A stretch of 64,000 nucleotides of DNA. It comes from Gambelia wislizenii (lineage: Eukaryota; Chordata; Lepidosauria; Squamata; Crotaphytidae). Where the stretch lies: the NCBI GenBank assembly GCA_030847615.1, contig JAUMIR010000001.1, positions 447,446,687-447,510,686 on the forward strand, written 5' to 3'. Position 1 is the first letter of the stretch, and the number at the start of each line of letters is the position of its first letter. This document shows positions 11,906 to 24,600 of this stretch, one piece after another. The translations under genes and the position numbers were made by a program. The notes below the pieces were generated by a model. That model was given only the letters and a program-made list of their open reading frames with translations, searched no databases and was not told the DNA's origin.

Positions 11906-13199
11906 TACTGATCAAGCCTTGGGGCTGGAGGTACAACCTAAAGTGCTCTTGGCCTTTGGCAAGTAGCCTACAGCATGATTTGGAGTCAGGGGTTGGTGTG
12001 AATCCTATGTGATGCCCCTAGTACTTTCAGGAGGCTTCGCATCTTAATCCTTTTTGGGATTGTGGTGACCAGTGAACTGCATACTATGTTAAGGCTGATG
12101 ACTGTAGACAAATTTTATTTGCATAACTTTGTTTTTAGGAGTTCCTAAAGTGCAAACATTTATAATAAATGAAAATGCCATGCAGTTATAGAATTATGTC
12201 CATTCTGATTGTTTGTAAAAGTTGAAATGCCCGTTAGCTTTATTAAGCAGCCTATAAAGCCACTACCGTAAATAAAGTAGCATAGATGGGCATGGAAGAA
12301 AAAAATATATGACACATTTAAAGGAAACCTCCCACTATTTTGGAGGGTGATTTTTAAAAATAGCTCGAGACATTGGTGGGGGGGGGAGAAATCTGGGACT
12401 ACAAAGGATACATGCAAAATGGAATACTGAAGTGCTGGACTCAGTGTACCTCCAGGGAGAGAAATGGCATGTGGTATTTGTTTTTATTTTTTTTGTTTTT
12501 GTTTTTAAACTCTATTATTTAGTAAATATGATATGGTTATAGGAATTGTAGTCCAACATGACTGGATGGCATCAGGATTGGGAAAGACCCTAATTCTGGA
12601 ATTATTTTTATTTGGCTTTATTTTATGTACAGCCCAGAGGTCATAGATGTCAGTTTTAGAGAGATGCAGGTAGGCTTTTAATCTCAAAAGGTAACCATGA
12701 TATTTATCAGTTACTGAAAATCCCTTCTCCCTTATGACTGACTACACTTGCTCTCTCATTGACGGCTTTATAAGATTGTCTAGGAATATTCCCCTAAAAC
12801 CAACTTGCTTCTGAAGCCAACACACTCAATATCAATGAATTGTCTCAAAGCATGTTCAGAAAGCAACTACATTGCAATACAATGTAGAGTACATCTGTGG
12901 TTACTGCAATGACACTGATTTCTACATGTAGGGACTACATAAATCAGGGTTAAATAGTAGCAAGTTCTCAAGAAAACTATGAGGGATGAAATTCTGTCGA
13001 GAAAGTTGTGTCAAGTCCAAAAGTGTGAAAGGAACTATGGGTGAGAAGGATGTTTCAAGAGTCAAGCCAAAGATGGATGGATTTTGAAAGCAACCAAGAC
13101 AAGAACCAGGCAGCCACCCAGATATACAAAGTGTGGTGGAAAAGGCTAACCAAGAGCAACCCTGCTGGGCATGAGGTGGGAAGCTGAACTTGCAGCTAT
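11906..13199. other. Intergenic, no gene seen
   Basis: A G-run at 12377-12386 and T-rich stretches near 12480-12510. Nothing recognised on either strand. Confidence 0.4.
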
Positions 13200-13450
13200 G
13201 AAGAGGCTGACTTTAAGCCGACCTTCAGCGGAACTCCTTAGCAGTGTATGCCAGGCAATCGCTGGTAAATCTTTATTAATTTTAATTGGCGGCACCCATT
13301 TATAAGAACCATTAAAAAGGATAAATTGAGCCCATCCGGCGTAATGTCTTTTGTTAATTAGTTTGTCAGCACTGTTTTAATATCCCCTAATGACTTCATA
13401 TTTCAGGCCTGACATTAAAGGAGACGCTGTGAGAAAGGAAATGGTCTTAT
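13200..13450. other. Possible conserved non-coding element
   Basis: Non-repetitive-looking DNA with clustered homeodomain-type cores ('attaattttaattgg', 'gttaattag'). It has no open frame and no resemblance to the repeats around it. Conservation cannot be judged from one sequence, so this is a candidate only. Confidence 0.3.
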
Positions 13451-14402
13451 CACTGTGTACCTTTTCTCTTTTTTTGAACAAAAAGTGTCCTTCCAGGACT
13501 GACCAAGGTTAGGTGTCATTAACTCAGAAGCAGGGACTGTGGAACTGGGAGGGATGCTCTGACTTGAGCCCAATTTCTCCTGTCATTCACAGGTCAGGGT
13601 GTCAGACATCTCTCTCCCTTAGTCTGCCTGGACAATAGAGTTTGAAATGTTGACGCCTTTCATCTTTGTATATCATATAGACACCCTATTTTCCACCTAC
13701 TGCTCTATTACCAAGGTGAGTGGACTTCAGGCTGGGGGGAAGGGTGTTCCACAAGAACTTCAAAATCTGCCAACTCTAACAAAAAAAAAAAGATAGTTTT
13801 GCAAATGATATACTCAAAATTACAGGACAGGTTGTCTCTAAATACAAATTGAGCCTAGGAATTTGCTTTCCGTACCATGATTGAATTGAAGCTCATAGTC
13901 CTTTCACACAAGAGTCTGCTCCCGGCTAATATAAGCTTTCTTTATTTCAACAGCCCAGTCTTTGTGGGGTGGGGTGGGGGGGATTTGTTGCTAGCATTAA
14001 ACATTTGGGAGTCACTCAAAAACCCTTCCTGATCCTCAGAGAAGTATGAAGAACACCCTTTCTTTCCTTCCTTCATCTTATCCTTGCTGAACTATATGCC
14101 TTTACATCCACATTATGGGGAGTTGTATTATACTATTTTCTAGTTCAGTATGTTTACACTGACTGGCAGAAGCTCTGCAGGGTTGCAGCCAGGAAACTTT
14201 CCCAGCCTTACCTGGAGCAGCTAAATATTAAATCTGGAATCTTTTGCATGCAAAACAAGAACTCCATCACTGTGCTCTGGCCACTTCTCCTCCCTGGAAT
14301 TAAATTTCTTGAGGAAGACCTATAGCTGTAAATAGAGTCTGCCCTTTTTGTGTTCTTTGTTGTTGCATTGTTGTGGCAATACTTAAGTGCATTGTTACAC
14401 TA
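13451..14402. other. Intergenic, no gene seen
   Basis: G-rich tracts near 13966-13982; no recognised repeat or gene. Confidence 0.4.
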
Positions 14403-15038
14403 GGGAAATTATCAGATGCTAAAAATATCCCAGGACAAGGACGACAGGAGATCACTAAAAGGCTTACCTTTTAGACGACAACATCCTTTCCTGGGATGCT
14501 CCCGTTCTGCTCCTGTTCCTCCCTTGCTTCCTCTTATTCACAGGAAAATCCGTGAATAAGAAGACCATTCCATTATCATAACAGAATGACAAGAGAGTGA
14601 ACAGGAGCCCCATTTTGCTCCTGGGATGACGACTGGATGTGACGTCACCGGGAGGTCCATGCCGGACACTTCCGGGTGCGAGCGTGACAACAAGATAAGT
14701 AAAAGACTTTTTTCCCCTCCCCTCATACCTTTTATTTTTTAAATTGTGTTTTTGTGGTTGGTTTGCAGTTTTGACAGCTGGGGGGGGGGGTATTTTTAAA
14801 TTTGCCGCCCAGCCATTCTCTCGCGAGAATGGCCAGGATTTCAGTTCCCAGTCATAAAAGTAGCCTTATGACAGCTGCATTTATGACCGGGCAGCGAAGA
14901 GAGGGGGAGCCCATTCCTGTCACGGAATGAAGGTAGGTGTCTGAAACCTTTTTCTTTATTCTGCGGCAGGAATGGGAGTGAGGTGGGTGGTGGGGTAGTG
15001 GGACAGAAATGGACTATACAGGCCAGTCTGATAACCTC
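14403..15038. mobile_element. Non-autonomous DNA transposon, GATTATCAGAC family, copy A
   Basis: Ends 'aaattatcagatgc' and 'cagtctgataacctcc' form a short TIR. The interior shares 'ctcctgttcctcccttgcttcctcttatt' and 'gtgacgtcaccgggaggtccatgcc' with the inverted copy at 25689-26313. No coding capacity seen. Confidence 0.6.
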
Positions 15039-15106
15039 CTCAATACCACTCTACTTCTTACTGGTGCATTTTTCTAGGGTGGTGGTTTTCTCTTCCTGTC
15101 TGTGGA

Positions 15107-15674
15107 GATTATCAGACATGGCTAATATGGCACCAGACTAATGACAGCAGAAGGCAAAAGAACGCCAATGGCACAGAGTGTCATCCTTTTGCGTTCCACT
15201 TTTGTTATTCTGGTGTTTCTTTTTGTTGAAAAGGCCAGAGCTATCAGTGGATTGCCTTTACCGTTTTGGTCGTCTGAAACCTCGCAACGTTTTTTACTTG
15301 TGATTCCAGCATCAATGGGCGGCTCTGCCAGAACACTTCTGGGTGTGATCACGAGAACCAGGTAGGCTACCCTCTTTTTTGTACCCTCCCCAGGTTACTT
15401 GTTTGTTTGTTTGTTTTTAGTGTGCTTTTCTGAACTTCTTTGTGTATATTTTTCTTTTTCTTTTTGAATTTCCTGCATTTGTGTCTTCTCGCAAGAACGG
15501 GCAGGATTTCAGTCCAGGAAGTGAACAGAACTCTGTTAGAGCTCCATTCATTCCTGGGCTGCCTTTGGACAGAAGACAAGGTAAGTCTGATGGGGAGGGT
15601 TAGTGTGTCGGGACAGGGATGGATCTCGAGATTGTGGACAGGAATGCTTTTTGCGTTCCTGTTTGATAATCTCC
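15107..15674. mobile_element. Non-autonomous DNA transposon, GATTATCAGAC family, copy B
   Basis: Left end GAGATTATCAGAC and right end 'tttgataatctcc' are complementary. The interior is related to copy A ('tctcgcaagaacgggcaggatttcagt'). Confidence 0.55.
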
Positions 15675-16089
15675 TGTATTTAACTGTGAACTCATTTTAA
15701 GGCGTCCTGTACTTTTGCTCTTTCTGCTTCTCTGTGTTTCCCCCACATGTATTCTCTCATTACTTCACCAGACTACAAATACTGCAGTCATGGCAGTTAA
15801 AGTGGGATCAAAGGGCTACAACTGTGAAGTGTGGAAAAGACTCCAGGAATATCACACTTGAAGAAGTAGACGCTCTGTAAAACCCCTTTGAATGTCACTA
15901 GAAAAGTTGGTGTGAAAGAATAGTCTTCTCAACCTGTCCATCCTAAATTCTGACTAAGTTCCAATTCCACAGGTCTCTATCTGGCCTGTCACACTGTCCT
16001 TCCCTTCATCACCTGCTCATCAGCTCTTCAGTGACTAAGAGGGTCAAGGCATGTCCTATTTACTCTTTTTAAAAAATGTGAGATTTCAC
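15675..16089. other. Intergenic with hAT-like MITE fragment
   Basis: 15765-15850 has 'catggcagttaaagtgg' and 'gtgaagtgtggaaaagact', the right half of the hAT-like MITE. Nothing else recognised. Confidence 0.5.
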
Positions 16090-16290
16090 ATTCCCATGTG
16101 TGTGTGTGTGTGCATACACCTTTAAGTTGTCTGTCAACCATCAATTTCATCCTGTTTTCTTAGGCAAGGAATACTCTGAGGTGGTTTTGCCTGTTCTTTA
16201 CTCTGAAATATAGCCTACAGCACCTGGTATTCATTGGTGGTCTCCCATCCAAGTACTAGCCAGAGCTGACCTTGCTCATATACCTATCCT
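16090..16290 (-). mobile_element. 5S rRNA-derived SINE (SINE3-like)
   Basis: The complement of about 16220-16275 reads like the 3' half of 5S rRNA, including the internal promoter region ('tagtacttggatgggagacc' and 'aataccaggtgctgtaggct'). It continues into a SINE body ending in a (TG)n/(CA)n run at 16097-16115. It is not a functional 5S gene: the 5' half is missing and the body is SINE. Confidence 0.75.
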
Positions 16291-17089
16291 TTAAAAAAAA
16301 TAGGAAGAAAAAGAAATGGATGGGTAAAGCTTTCTTAGGATGAGCAAAATGGCCATTGACATTGTCAATTTCATTGGAGAGCAAAGAAGGTGCATTCTGA
16401 AGGTATACTACTGGGAGAGTGGAGAGACTTTAAAAAAAAATCCCCAAATACATACAAATTCATAAAGGAATAGTGCACACATTAGATGCATATTTTAGAA
16501 AGAGCACATCTGTTCTGAGGTAACAAAAACATTCCATGTAGCCATGAATCAATACCGAAAGATTTAGAAAAATACATTTACAACTATATTTCTGTCTTTC
16601 ACGTATGCTCAACTGCAGGGGGAGAATCTTCAAAATCTGCCCTAGCAAAATAGAAAATACATAATTCAGTCTTGAGGGAGTTAGATGACTTGCCAACATG
16701 CCAGCAGATGGCAAAGTATAACCCTGTTGCTATTGCATAAACTGGGTATTTAGTAGAGTTGCTTGTATTTTAAAAAAGGAGGAGGAAGAGGAGGAGGAAA
16801 AGTTAAGGAAATAAATGTGTCTCCATACTCTTGCTTAGCTTTTGCAATGCTAAGCACTGCCAAGGGGAAGATAGCATTCCAGATGGATAGACTTAATCAA
16901 GGAAGCCACAGTCCTAAGTCTGCAAGACCTGAGCAGGTCTGTTGATGACAGGGTGACTTGGAGATCTCTTATTCATAGGGTCACCTTAGCTCAAAGTCAG
17001 CTTGACAGCAGTTAACAACAAGGGTTATCATAAGCTGATGTCAACTTGAAGGCACCTAACCACAACAACTAGTGTTATGTAGTGTGTAG
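16291..17089. other. Intergenic with SINE tail
   Basis: A purine-rich GGA run at about 16775-16800 and a SINE 3'-end fragment at about 16905-17070 ('gatgtcaacttgaaggcacctaaccacaac'). No gene. Confidence 0.45.
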
Positions 17090-17092
17090 ATT

Positions 17093-17131
<39 letters not shown>

Positions 17132-17720
17132 TTTCATTTATATGCCACCTTTCTCCCAGAGTGGGACCCAAGGTGGCCCCCAGAAAGAGTCAATTAAAAA
17201 AAAAAAAAACACCTGGACAATAATTTTTAAAAAACAATTAAAATCCCCAAATGAAACAATATAAAATTATTTCAAAACATACAAAATTTAAAGATAAATA
17301 AGCTATTCCATAAAAGAAAGCTTCCCTGCTTGTGCATTAAAAGCCTGCTTAAACAAAGAAGTCTTTGCCTGCCAGCAAAAGGAAAGCATGGAGGAGGCCA
17401 GCCTAGCCTCCCGTGGAAGGAAGTTCCAGAGGGTGGGAGCAGCCACTCAGAAGGGTCTCTCTCATGTCCTCATCAAGCAAGACTGTGATGGTGGCAGTAC
17501 TGAGAGAAAGCCTTCCCCTGGAAATCTTAGAACCCTTGCAGGTTCATATGGGGAGATACAGTCTTTCAGATAGTCTGGACCTAAGCTGTATAGGTCATGA
17601 CCAGTGCTTTGAATTGTGCCCGGAAACAAACCAGTAGCAAGTGAAGCTGTTTTAACCAGGAAGTTATATGCTCCCTATAACTGGCCCCAGTCAGCATTCT
17701 GGCTGCAGCATTTTGTATCT
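17090..17720 (-). mobile_element. L2-type LINE 3' end (inverted partner of 17860-18535)
   Basis: (TTTA)n at 17092-17133 then 'ccacctttctcccagagtggg' as the 3' end. On the minus strand it reads back to the 'ctgactggggccagttataggg' RT region, which is the complement of the neighbour at 17959-18005. Confidence 0.8.
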
Positions 17721-17859
17721 TATCTATATCTACCTGGCTAGACTTAAAACTACAAACTTGGTACTTCAGTATGCAGCCCTGTCCAGCACCCTGTACAATC
17801 CCTGTATATTATTTGCACAATTAAAATTAATGAACCAGCTGCACCTGTTCCTTGAAACA

Positions 17860-18535
17860 TCAGATCTGGCCACAGTGACACCTGCCTTGATTATATCCCA
17901 TTTGGACTATTGTAATGCACTCTACATGGGGCTGCCCTGTAGAAAATTCAGCGCGTCCAGAATGCTGCAGCCAGGATGCTGACTGGGGCCAGTTATAGGG
18001 AGCATGTAATTCCCATGTTAAAACAGCTTCACTGGCTACCAGTTTATTTCCAGGCACAGTTCAAAGTGCTGCTCTTGACCTATAAAGCCCTACATAGCTT
18101 AGGTACAGACTGTCTGAAAGATTGTATCTCCCTCTACGAATCTGCAAGGGTTCTAAAATCTTCAGGAGAAAGCTTTCTCTCAGTCCCACCACCATCTCAG
18201 GCTCTTCTGGTGAGGATACAAGAGAGAGCCTTCTCAGTGGCTGCTCCCACCCTCTGGAATTCCTTCCTGCATGAGGCTAGGCTGCCCCCCTCCCTGTCTT
18301 CATTTTGTCAGCAGGCAAAACCTTTTGTTCAAGCAGGCCTTTGATGTATAATTGTGCCTGTGCAGCTTTTATTGGGGTGTGTTTTTATGTTGTTTTGATC
18401 TTTTTTAAAAAACATTGTATGTTTTTAATTGGTTTTAATTGCTTTTAACTGTGATTTTAATTTGGTTTGTTAGCCACCTTGGGTCCCAAGGGGGCATATA
18501 AATTGCACAAATAAATAAATAAATAACAATATTAT
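17860..18535 (+). mobile_element. L2-type LINE, RT C-terminus and 3' end
   Basis: Encodes the LHWLP block, the FKVLLLTYKALH block, and LWNSFL with surrounding residues, all typical of the C-terminal part of L2 RT, and ends in a taaataaataaataa tail at about 18508-18530. 5'-truncated. Confidence 0.85.
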
Positions 18536-19344
18536 GGACAGCACTGGTGTCACCATGCCGCCTTGAAGTATCATACAAAGTTATGTGTGTGTCCAGCCTT
18601 AAAAGGTTGTACCTCTGTGATTCTGTGTTTTAAGATGCGATTCTGTCAAAACATGATTCCCCCCCCCCCAGAAAGATTGCACCATCTCATTGGTTTTATG
18701 ACTTTGACACATATGTGCTAAGAAGAGACATTCTTTCAAGTGTTCAGATTTCATCAGGATGCAATAGCACAATGGCTGAAGTTGCCTGTTTTGAACACAT
18801 TTCTAAGTGGAGGCAAAGCAAATGTTGATTAATCCCATTCTAGCCAGCTTTTGAGGAGTGCCCGACCAACGTGAAATAAGATTTATTAAATAATTTATGG
18901 GATTTAAAATCCACTCACATTTATTTGAACGTCTGCTTAGTTAATATTACTCAATTTGTTCTAATAAATGACAAAACACACTCTGCAGAAATGAAAATTC
19001 TCAGCCCACCATCAACAGCCAGACAAACCCAGCAAAGCAAGAACACTGAACAGTTTTATAAATTGAAACACCATTTAATTAAATTGAAACACTCTGCTAC
19101 AGTCTATGCAAGCGTGTTATTTATAGATATTCCTGGGGATGGGGGATAGATTGAGTCCCCTGCCTATATTCTGATAGTAAATTGAGTTCTAGATGACTGA
19201 GCTGCTCCCAAAGACTTTGACAGACATTTTTTCTTGAAAACGCAAACACAATGTTATTGCTTTTAATAAGATGTGCAGCACAAGAACAAACAAGAGGAAT
19301 GACAGACTTTCAAGGCATATGCTATTTTACCTCAATATTATTAT
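18536..19344. other. Intergenic; 18840-19140 possible conserved non-coding DNA
   Basis: A poly-C run at 18661-18670. 18840-19140 is AT-rich, non-repetitive-looking DNA with several TTAATTA/ATTTAATT-type cores. No frame worth calling. Confidence 0.3.
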
Positions 19345-20456
19345 GCAGAGCTTGAAGAAGAAGATGGCATCTATATACGTTACTGTGTTGATGGTGGCAT
19401 GTTTAACTTAAGCCGTCTGAGGTCTCACACTAAGACTCTAAACTATCTAGTCCGTGAGCTGCTCTTTGCTGATGATGCTGCCCTTGTTGCCCACACAGAA
19501 GCAGCTCTGCAGTGCCTAACATCCTGCTTCACAACAGCTGCAGAGCTATTTGGGCTCAAAGTCAACCTGAAGAAAACGGAAGTTCTCTACCAGCCTGCAC
19601 CACAGGATGAACACCACCATCCTCATATTGCCGTAGGCAAGTGTGTGCTTAAGTCCGTTCAGCAGTTCACCTACCAGGGAAGCATCATCTCCTCAGATGC
19701 CAAGATTGACAAAGAGATCGATCACAGATTAGCAAAGGCATATAGTGCATTTGGAAGACTTTACAAAAGAGTCTGGAGTAACAAACACCTGAGGCGAAGC
19801 ACAAAAATCAGTATGTATAGAGCCATTGTACTGTCTATTCTCCTATACGGGTCTGAAACATGAGTTACCTATCGCCACCACTTACGACTCCTCGGATGCT
19901 TTCATCGGTGCTGTATACGCACAATCCTAAATATACACTGGACTGACTATGTGACAAATGTTGCTGTCCTTGAGCAAGCAGGGATCACCAGCATTGAGGC
20001 CATGATATTGAGAACACAGCTGCACTGGGCAGGGCATGTTTCTAGGACGGAGGACCATTGCCTCCCCAAAATAGTACTGTAAAGTGAACTCGCCATGGGT
20101 CAGTGTAAGAGGGGCGCTCCAAAAAGCAATACAAGGACTCCCTGAAACAACATCTCAGGCTTGGCCAAATTGATCACCAACAATGGTCCGCCCTGGCCTC
20201 ACATCGGGAGGCATGGAGACGCACTATCCACAATGCTGCAGCCTTATTTGAGAACTTACGCCGAACAAGTCTTGAAGAGAAGCAACAATAAAGAAAGAAT
20301 CACAACCCGGAAACATCACCCAAGGAGACCTTCTGCTGTGCTTTCTGCAACCGGACTTGTTTATCTCAGATTGGCCTTTTTAGTCATCAGCGCGCTTGCA
20401 GAAAGCGCGGGATGAGTCCTTCCAGAATCTTCGTTTGCGAAGAAAAGCCAGAGAGA
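19345..20456 (+). mobile_element. LINE with RT catalytic FADD box, (GA)n 3' end
   Basis: Copy 2 and the longest of the seven-copy family. It covers the RT palm motif (ELLFADDAALVAH at about 19456-19494), the KKTEVLYQP thumb block, then the LYGSET..RTQL..AGH block and the terminal zinc-finger-like region. A stop after LYGSET (19861) and a one-base loss near 20120 break it. Tail gccagagagaga. Confidence 0.85.
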
Positions 20457-20959
20457 GATTATGCTTTATTTTGTTTTGTTTTTTAAACAAATTTTATTAT
20501 ATATAATATAGTGTAGATGAGACTGAAAAAAGAGATGTGTGTTTTCTTGAGAAGATGTAATTCCATGCTCACTCACCTGCTGGCAGTAGGCTCAATTGCT
20601 CTCTGTGGGACTTGCTTCTGAATAGATGTTATAAGATATCACTGTGATGGTCCAGCTTTAAATTATTCTTGAGGACAAGTCTAGATCTTGAATTAACAAG
20701 ATTTGATAGGTCAACGCAGAAGAGTTACTCAGACAAATATGAGCGCCTGAACTGATATTTCCAGGAGGGGAGAATGAGAAGCTGAGGCAAGTAGTAGTTA
20801 CAGGAGATGATATTCTAGCGCAATGGTCCCCAACTTTAGGTCCCCAGATGTTGTTGGACATCAGGTCCCAGAAGCTCCAGTCACAATGTCTAATGATTAG
20901 GGATTCTGGGAACTGTAGTTCATTGATCTTATTGACATATTAAAACACAAGCAAATAAT
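20457..20959. other. Intergenic with short foldback MITE
   Basis: 20825-20935 holds 'caggtcccagaagctccag' and 'gggattctgggaactgtagt' arms of the short foldback type. Otherwise nothing recognised. Confidence 0.45.
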
Positions 20960-21145
20960 CAGGTGTGGATGTTAAAGAACTCAAAGGTGAAAATGGTCAT
21001 CTAACAAAAATATGCAACGTGTCTCTAAGATCATCCTCTGTACCACAGGACTGGAGATCAGACAATGTGACACCAGCTTTTAAAAATGGATCATTGGTGG
21101 CGAAGCCAGGAAACTATAGGCCAATTAGTTCCATTTCAGAAGTCT
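20960..21145 (+). mobile_element. CR1 LINE RT fragment
   Basis: Encodes QDWRSDNVTPAFKNGSL followed by NYRPIS, the classic start of the CR1 RT domain. Confidence 0.75.
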
Positions 21146-22396
21146 TTTCACACAAAAATGCATGCCTGTCTTCTATGCTTTGTTTTCAGCAATCTTATTG
21201 TGGAATGGGTTGGGGTTTGTTTTAGTTTCAAAGAGACAGGAAGTGACATCAAGGAAGGAACCGTACTGGGAGCTCTAGAAGTTGGCACTGGGCTCCTTGC
21301 TTGAGTGTGGGACTTGACAAGAGCCCTGGCCCTGCAGAAGATGACAAGCTCAATTCCTGGCACCTTCTGTTAAAAGGATCAGGTTGCAGTGAGCAAAACC
21401 TTTGCTTGAACCCCTAGGAAATGATGCTGGACTACAGCTCTCAGCGTTTCTCACCATTGGCTATGCTAGCTAGGGTTCCTGGGCATCTCAGTCCAGCAAC
21501 ATCTGGAGAGCCACATAATTCCTACCCTTGCCCTAATGAGCCACTGCCAGTCAAGAGTAACCAGTACTGGCAGATTGGCCATATGCTCTATGTTAGAGGA
21601 CAATCCTCCATTTGAAGAAGTGCCTGGGGACAGTCCTCTATTTGTACTTTTGTTAGAAGGGCTATGTAGTCTATTACCAAGAACTACAAGAAGGGAGCTC
21701 AGAGGCCTTCAAGCTGCCCCTAAACAGTTAGTGCCTGGAGAACAGACTGAGCAGGTATGCACACTGCTTACTCACTCTTCCCCGTTATGGTAAGATGTGT
21801 GTTTCTTTTTAACTTATATTACTTATTTCTAAAATTGCAGCTGTACCTTAAAATTAGCACATATAAATTTAATGCCAGTCCATGCCCTTTTTGGTCCTTT
21901 TAGGAGTGATGCATCTTGAGGGCTGGGCAAGATTATCCACTGATCTGACCTGGGATTTGCTTCCTATTCTTGCTTCCTATTCTTGGTGCCTGGATAAAGG
22001 ATCTTCTGGGAATCCTATATGTGCCACTTCAGTTCTGTTGAAGAACAGTGGAATGTTATCTACTGTCACATGAATCCTACACACACACATACCCAGCACA
22101 CAAATTTTCTTTGGCTGCAATAACCATAATTAGTCTCTGTGAGACTGATTTCATAAGAACAAATATATCGTGGAGATAGTTTTTAAATACCTCAATTAGA
22201 ACCTCCTCGGACAGACATTTCAGTAGGAATTAACAGCTTTAACATGGTTATGTATTGCGTATCTTGGTTTCAATCCCCAATGTGAACCCCATGCTATTTT
22301 AAAAACAGAACTACTTATGCAAGATCAATTACTGGACATAAATTGATCATTCTGAAATTAAACCATTTCCGCCCCCCACTCCCATACTTTTTGTAT
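21146..22396. other. Intergenic with short foldback MITE
   Basis: 21420-21510 holds foldback-MITE arms ('tggactacagctctcag', 'cagtccagcaacatctgga'). The rest is unassigned and non-coding as far as I can see. Confidence 0.4.
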
Positions 22397-22812
22397 GTGA
22401 TTCTAGGCTGCATCAATAGGAGTATAGTGTCTAGATCAAAGTAAGTAATACTACCACTCTATTCTGCTTTGGTCAGACCTCACCTTGAATACTGTATCCA
22501 ATTCTGGGCATCACAATTCAAGAAAGATATTGACAAGCAAGATTTTTTTTTCTGCTGCTCCAGAGACTAGGACAATGAGCAATGGGTTCAAACTACAGGA
22601 AAAGAGAGTCCACCTAAACATTAGGAAGAACCTCCTGATGGTAAGAACTGTTCTACAGTAGAGTGTGCTATCTCAGAATGTGGTGGGGTCTCCTTCTTAA
22701 ACAGAGGCTGGATGGCCATCTGTCAGGAGTGCTTTGATTGTGTATTCCTACATGGCAGGGGGTTGGACTGGATGGCCCTTGTGGTCTCTTCCAACTCTAT
22801 GATTCTATGATG
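22397..22812 (+). mobile_element. CR1 3' fragment, internally deleted
   Basis: 'ctgcatcaataggagtatagtgtctagatca' then 'ggttggactggatggcccttgtggtctcttcc' and the ATTCTATGA end match the CR1 3' region. About 100-200 bp are missing at the 'gacaagcaagatttt' junction. Confidence 0.8.
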
Positions 22813-23250
22813 TGACCTATGTGATCTGACCAACCAGCTAACCAACCAACCAGTTTTTTTCTTTGTTTCTTATTTGAGACTATTATCTTGATTGCATCTA
22901 GAAAATTTTATATGGCTCTTAAAAGACATTCCCCATCCTTTATTGTTCAAGGTGTGATGGTCTGTGTAAGTTGGGTTTGATGTTCATTTAGCAGTACCCA
23001 TGGTTAGGTGCAGAGTAATTGAAACCAATTACAGTGATTCCCATCGTACACATTAGTTTTATGAATCAAGCAACAACACATGAAAGACAGACGTGCTGAA
23101 CTCCCAGTGAAAGATTTCTATCTCATTGTCTATACACATTTTGGACAGTTCAGTACAGCATGTCATGATTTTCTTTTGCAGAGTGTTCATAAAAGGATTT
23201 CATATAATCTAGATAATTTTTCTTGTTGCAGTGAACAAGACTTGGGAGAG
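22813..23250. other. Intergenic, no gene seen
   Basis: A tcta/tctg microsatellite at about 23268-23300 marks the right edge. Nothing else recognised. Confidence 0.4.
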
Positions 23251-23620
23251 TTCTCTGAAATATTGATATCTATCTGTCTGTCTGTCTGACTATCTATCTA
23301 TTATCTAATATCTTTTCTTTCTCCCAAAATAGGATCCAAGATGGCTCACAACATAAGTTAAAATGAAATATAGTTACAACAATGTATAATATAATTTTTT
23401 AAAAAAAATTAAGTAAACAAAACCATTTTAAAACATTATTTTGAAACAGTTTTAAAAGAGAGTAAAACATAATCACATATCCCAATTAAAAGACCTTCCA
23501 CAATGGCCTGTTAACAGTCAAGGGCCTGGATTTTTTAAGAGAAGTCTCTGCCTACCAACAAAAAGAGATCAGATGGGGGCCAACCTAGCCTTAATGATTT
23601 CATTATGACTCTTTTAAAAA
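23251..23620 (-). mobile_element. L2-type LINE 3' end
   Basis: 'tctttctcccaaaataggatccaagatggctcacaa' is the L2 3' consensus order; 'gagatcagatgggggccaacctagcc' is upstream L2 sequence on the minus strand. Confidence 0.65.
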
Positions 23621-23749
23621 ATTATGTATGGTTTGTGGTTAGAAACATGGTGCTTTAAAATATATACATTGTTATGTATAAACTTTTTATTATCTGTACT
23701 TGCTTTTTATTGTAAACATCTATAGCTCTAGATAATAAATGAATACTTG

Positions 23750-24600
23750 TACTTACTAGAAAGAGCATTCTTCCCCTGCTGTCCTCCAGACATCCCTGTT
23801 GTTAACTTCCACCAAGTCAACTTTGACATATGGCAATCTTCTGAATGAGAGACTTCCAAGTCACCCTTTTGTCAACAGCCCTGCTCAGGTCTTCCAGACT
23901 CAGGACTGTGGCTTTCTTGATTAAGTCCATCCATCTGGAATGCAGTCTTCCTCTTTTCCTACTGCTTTCTACCTTACCAAGCATTACTATATTGTCTTTT
24001 CTAGTAAGTCATGTCTTCTCACGATATGTTCAAAATGCAACAGTCTCAGTTTAGTCATCCTGGCATCTGGGGAGAGATCAGGCTTGATTTTGTCTAGGAC
24101 TCATTTATTTGTCTTTTTAGCACTCTTCTCCAGCACCACATTTCAAGGGATTTTCTTTCTATCATCTTCCTTCACTGTCCAGCTTTCACAACCCTATATA
24201 GAAATGGGAAATATGATGGCATGGACAATCCTAACTTTAGTATTCAATGATATATCTTTCCTAGCTCCTTCATAGCTGCTGTTCCAAGTCCTAGTCTTCT
24301 TCTGATTTCTTAATCTCAATTCTAATTAATGACTGAGCCAAGGTATGGAAAATCTTGAACTATTTCATTGTCTTCATTGTCTGCTTTAAAGTTATGTAAA
24401 TCATCTGTGGCCATTATTTTTGCTATTTGTAATGTCCAGCTGTAAATCTGCCTTTGCACTTTCTTTCTCAACTTTCTTCAATAATCATTCCAAGTCTTTG
24501 GTATTTTCTGCTAACAGTATGGTGTCCTCTACATATCTTAAATTGTTGATGTTCCTTCACCAATTTTCACATCTGCTTCATAGAATCATAGAAACCTCCT
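23750..24600 (-). mobile_element. RTE-BovB LINE fragment
   Basis: The minus strand encodes, in broken frames, the BovB C-terminal block (MLGKVE followed by a basic run and RWMD) and, at 24420-24540, the RT region with a KLL/KVEKES-like helix. A second fragment of the same family is at 31230-31670. Confidence 0.7.

Noticed and set aside
15141..15365. Small secreted-like protein on the plus strand
   Set aside because: Falls inside a non-coding DNA transposon copy with an equally long frame on the other strand.
16220..16275. 5S rRNA gene on the minus strand
   Set aside because: Only the 3' half with the internal promoter is present and it runs into a SINE body.
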